DNA from: Bacteroides sp.
Lineage (GTDB): Bacteria > Bacteroidota > Bacteroidia > Bacteroidales > Bacteroidaceae
DNA: 15,420 nucleotides
Direction of reading: 5' to 3'
Assembly (NCBI GenBank): GCA_019412865.1
Contig: DXOJ01000124.1
Location: 1-15,420 of the forward strand
Under the pieces are notes generated by a model. That model did no database searches, was not told the origin of the DNA, and saw only the letters and a list, made by a program, of their open reading frames with translations. Positions 14,017-15,420 of this stretch are shown here, in pieces (position 1 is the stretch's first letter; each line of letters begins with the position of its first letter). A program made the position numbers and the translations under genes.

Positions 14017-15420
14017 TAGTGATCCCCCCTTGTAAATGGTTTCTCTGACTTATATTTTATTTCCTCTGCTTCGTTGATATCGGATAAGAGCACATAATTT
14101 CTAGCCGGTTTACCCAAATTCTCCGAAGCTTTTTCAAGTCGTTCAGCCGCTTTTATCAGTTCCGGGCAATTGACTTGATTTGCCGGCTGATCTTGAGCAT
14201 TCCCGCCTTCTGAATATCCCGGTAATGGATTAGCAGGCGTCCGCTGCCTCCTGATACTTTCTATCACCTTCACCATATTAAATACCCGTTTATTTTTCAT
14301 CTCCGGTACTGGTACAACATATTCGCCACGGTGAACCGCACCAGCGACTTCATAACGGCCACCATCGCCAGTGTATCCGCCTTCATCATAACCGGATCCA
14401 TTAACTACCCGCTCTGCGCTATTACCGGAAGATGAACTGCCAGTATTGCTTAATGTCATACTTTTAACTTTTTGGCGTTCAGCATTAGCAGCAGCAAGTT
14501 GAACAGCACCGATAGCACCCATTAGCCCAGCAGCAATAGGTCCGGCAATTGGGCCTAACTGTCCTAGAGCCATCACTATAGCCAGAGCAGTATTAGCAAT
14601 GATTTCAGAAGCTTTGATTGCAAATTGTATATCTGCATACTTCTTCTCAATATCCAGTTTCTTTTGTGCCTTCTCTTGCTCTAGCCGTTCGATTTCCTCT
14701 GAATTACCTTCCGCGGCTGCTATCTCCGCATTATATTTAGCTTCAACATTATCTTTCTCTATTTGCTCAAAAGTGCTAAAAGCAGAACTAAGTCCAGATG
14801 TTACAGCATTAACCAAAGCTCCCATATTCTCAAGAATATCTCCTTTAAATTTCTCCCAAAATTCAGGATCAGAGAAATTTTTGAAAATATCCTTCAACTT
14901 GCTTATGGCATTAAAAATATCAGCTACATCTTCTGATAGTTCATTACCTATAATCCCCTTAAGTTCACCTTTGGACTTTTTAGCTAAATCAGCCTTAGCC
15001 TTATAATACCTTTTTAATAAGACTTCCTTGGCATTTAAATAAGCCTGTTCAACTTCTGTTTCATCTTTACCATTCTCTTTTGCGTAATCTAATGACGTTT
15101 CATAGAGTCCTTTAAGCAAAGCCAATTGAGCATCATATTCAGCTTTCAATCTGTCTTCCGGGTTATCTGAGGATTCCTGCAACATATTCCTCATCGTTTG
15201 CAGGTTATCATAATAACTTTTTTCAGCTTTTAATCTGGTATCAAATGTCTTTTGCTCTGCATCCGCCACTCTTTTGTCAGCTTCACCAACGGCTTTAACT
15301 TTGAGTTCTTCATTGGTGAGTACTAAATCATTAGATTGCTGATAGTATTTTTCTTCAATGCCAAGTAACGTTTCTGCATTGGTTAAAGCCAATGTTGCCG
15401 TATAAATGTCAAATTGAGAT
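14016..15420 (-). CDS. Tail tape measure protein, C-terminal part (5' end outside the window)
   Basis: The frame stays open to the right edge, so this is the end of a larger gene. The visible part would begin only with a TTG at 15392 and has in-frame sequence before it (SQFDIYTAT). From that TTG the numbering shows long charged helices rich in Glu, Lys and Ala (about 20-140 and 205-255), typical of the coiled rod that sets tail length. A hydrophobic Ala/Gly-rich stretch (about 257-303) could insert into the host membrane during DNA entry. Next come GGYTGDGGRYEVAGAVHRGE and YVVPVPEMKN (339-367), a signature I know well from the C-terminal ends of Bacteroidetes tape measure proteins. The next gene overlaps its stop by one base. 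Confidence in the family is high; total length is unknown. Confidence 0.88.
   Translation of the reverse strand, partial: SQFDIYTATLALTNAETLLGIEEKYYQQSNDLVLTNEELKVKAVGEADKRVADAEQKTFDTRLKAEKSYYDNLQTMRNMLQESSDNPEDRLKAEYDAQLALLKGLYETSLDYAKENGKDETEVEQAYLNAKEVLLKRYYKAKADLAKKSKGELKGIIGNELSEDVADIFNAISKLKDIFKNFSDPEFWEKFKGDILENMGALVNAVTSGLSSAFSTFEQIEKDNVEAKYNAEIAAAEGNSEEIERLEQEKAQKKLDIEKKYADIQFAIKASEIIANTALAIVMALGQLGPIAGPIAAGLMGAIGAVQLAAANAERQKVKSMTLSNTGSSSSGNSAERVVNGSGYDEGGYTGDGGRYEVAGAVHRGEYVVPVPEMKNKRVFNMVKVIESIRRQRTPANPLPGYSEGGNAQDQPANQVNCPELIKAAERLEKASENLGKPARNYVLLSDINEAEEIKYKSEKPFTRGDH

Larger units (their letters stand above)
1..15420. mobile_element. Left part of an integrated tailed (siphovirus-like) temperate phage
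   Basis: A tRNA attachment region, integrase and convergent terminator are followed by an uninterrupted late operon running from tape measure to lysis-end genes. A tape measure with a hub, and no contractile sheath gene seen, suggests a long non-contractile tail, although head and upstream tail genes lie outside. The right boundary, the second attachment site and the lysogeny genes are not in the window. Confidence 0.88.

Noticed and set aside
15390..15392. TTG at 15392 as the true start of the tape measure gene
   Set aside because: The frame is open to the window edge with protein-like codons before it, and the family is normally much longer; it is a truncated gene.
1..15420. CRISPR array or insertion sequence
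   Set aside because: No regularly spaced repeats and no transposase-like frame or terminal inverted repeats were seen.

Overview
The window is the left end of an integrated temperate phage in a member of the Bacteroidales (Bacteroides, Phocaeicola or Parabacteroides type). This reading rests on the tyrosine integrase type, the tail-protein families, the moderate A+T content and the mostly weak, A-rich ribosome binding sites. The species cannot be fixed from the sequence. The left edge cuts into an initiator-type tRNA-Met gene (1-53), which is the likely attachment site. It is followed by short repeats (71-192) and a plus-strand integrase gene (200-1375) that ends in a strong hairpin terminator (1379-1423).

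Everything right of that terminator reads leftward on the minus strand as one tightly packed late (tail) operon. Several stop/start pairs overlap (14016, 11611-11614, 10475, 1585-1588). In transcription order the operon holds: the C-terminal part of a tape measure protein, running off the right edge; a 714-aa hub-like tail protein; a 71-aa protein; tail or baseplate proteins of 379 and 484 aa; a 916-aa tail-tip or receptor-binding protein; a reverse transcriptase; proteins of 69 aa and 350 aa; a collagen-containing tail fibre of 467 aa; a 97-aa holin-like membrane protein; and the broken remains of a small gene.

The main find is a complete diversity-generating retroelement (DGR) inside the tail operon. 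The 3' end of the 916-aa gene carries a variable repeat (VR, 6342-6437). A matching template repeat (TR, 6118-6213) lies in the noncoding gap before the reverse transcriptase (4639-5958). Over 96 aligned bases the two copies differ at 18 positions. All 18 fall on adenines of the template (coding sense), and none of the 74 other positions differs. In the VR reading frame the TR has nine Asn (AAY) codons, and all nine are changed in the VR. This is the signature of adenine-specific mutagenic retrohoming, and it should diversify the receptor-binding tip of the phage tail.

Less usual points are: two nested 10-bp inverted repeats that bracket the TR and could close it as a folded RNA; shorter hairpins that compete with one of them; no separate accessory (Avd-type) gene; a reverse transcriptase with a C-terminal extension of about 120 residues; and an SP rather than SQ ending in its motif 4.
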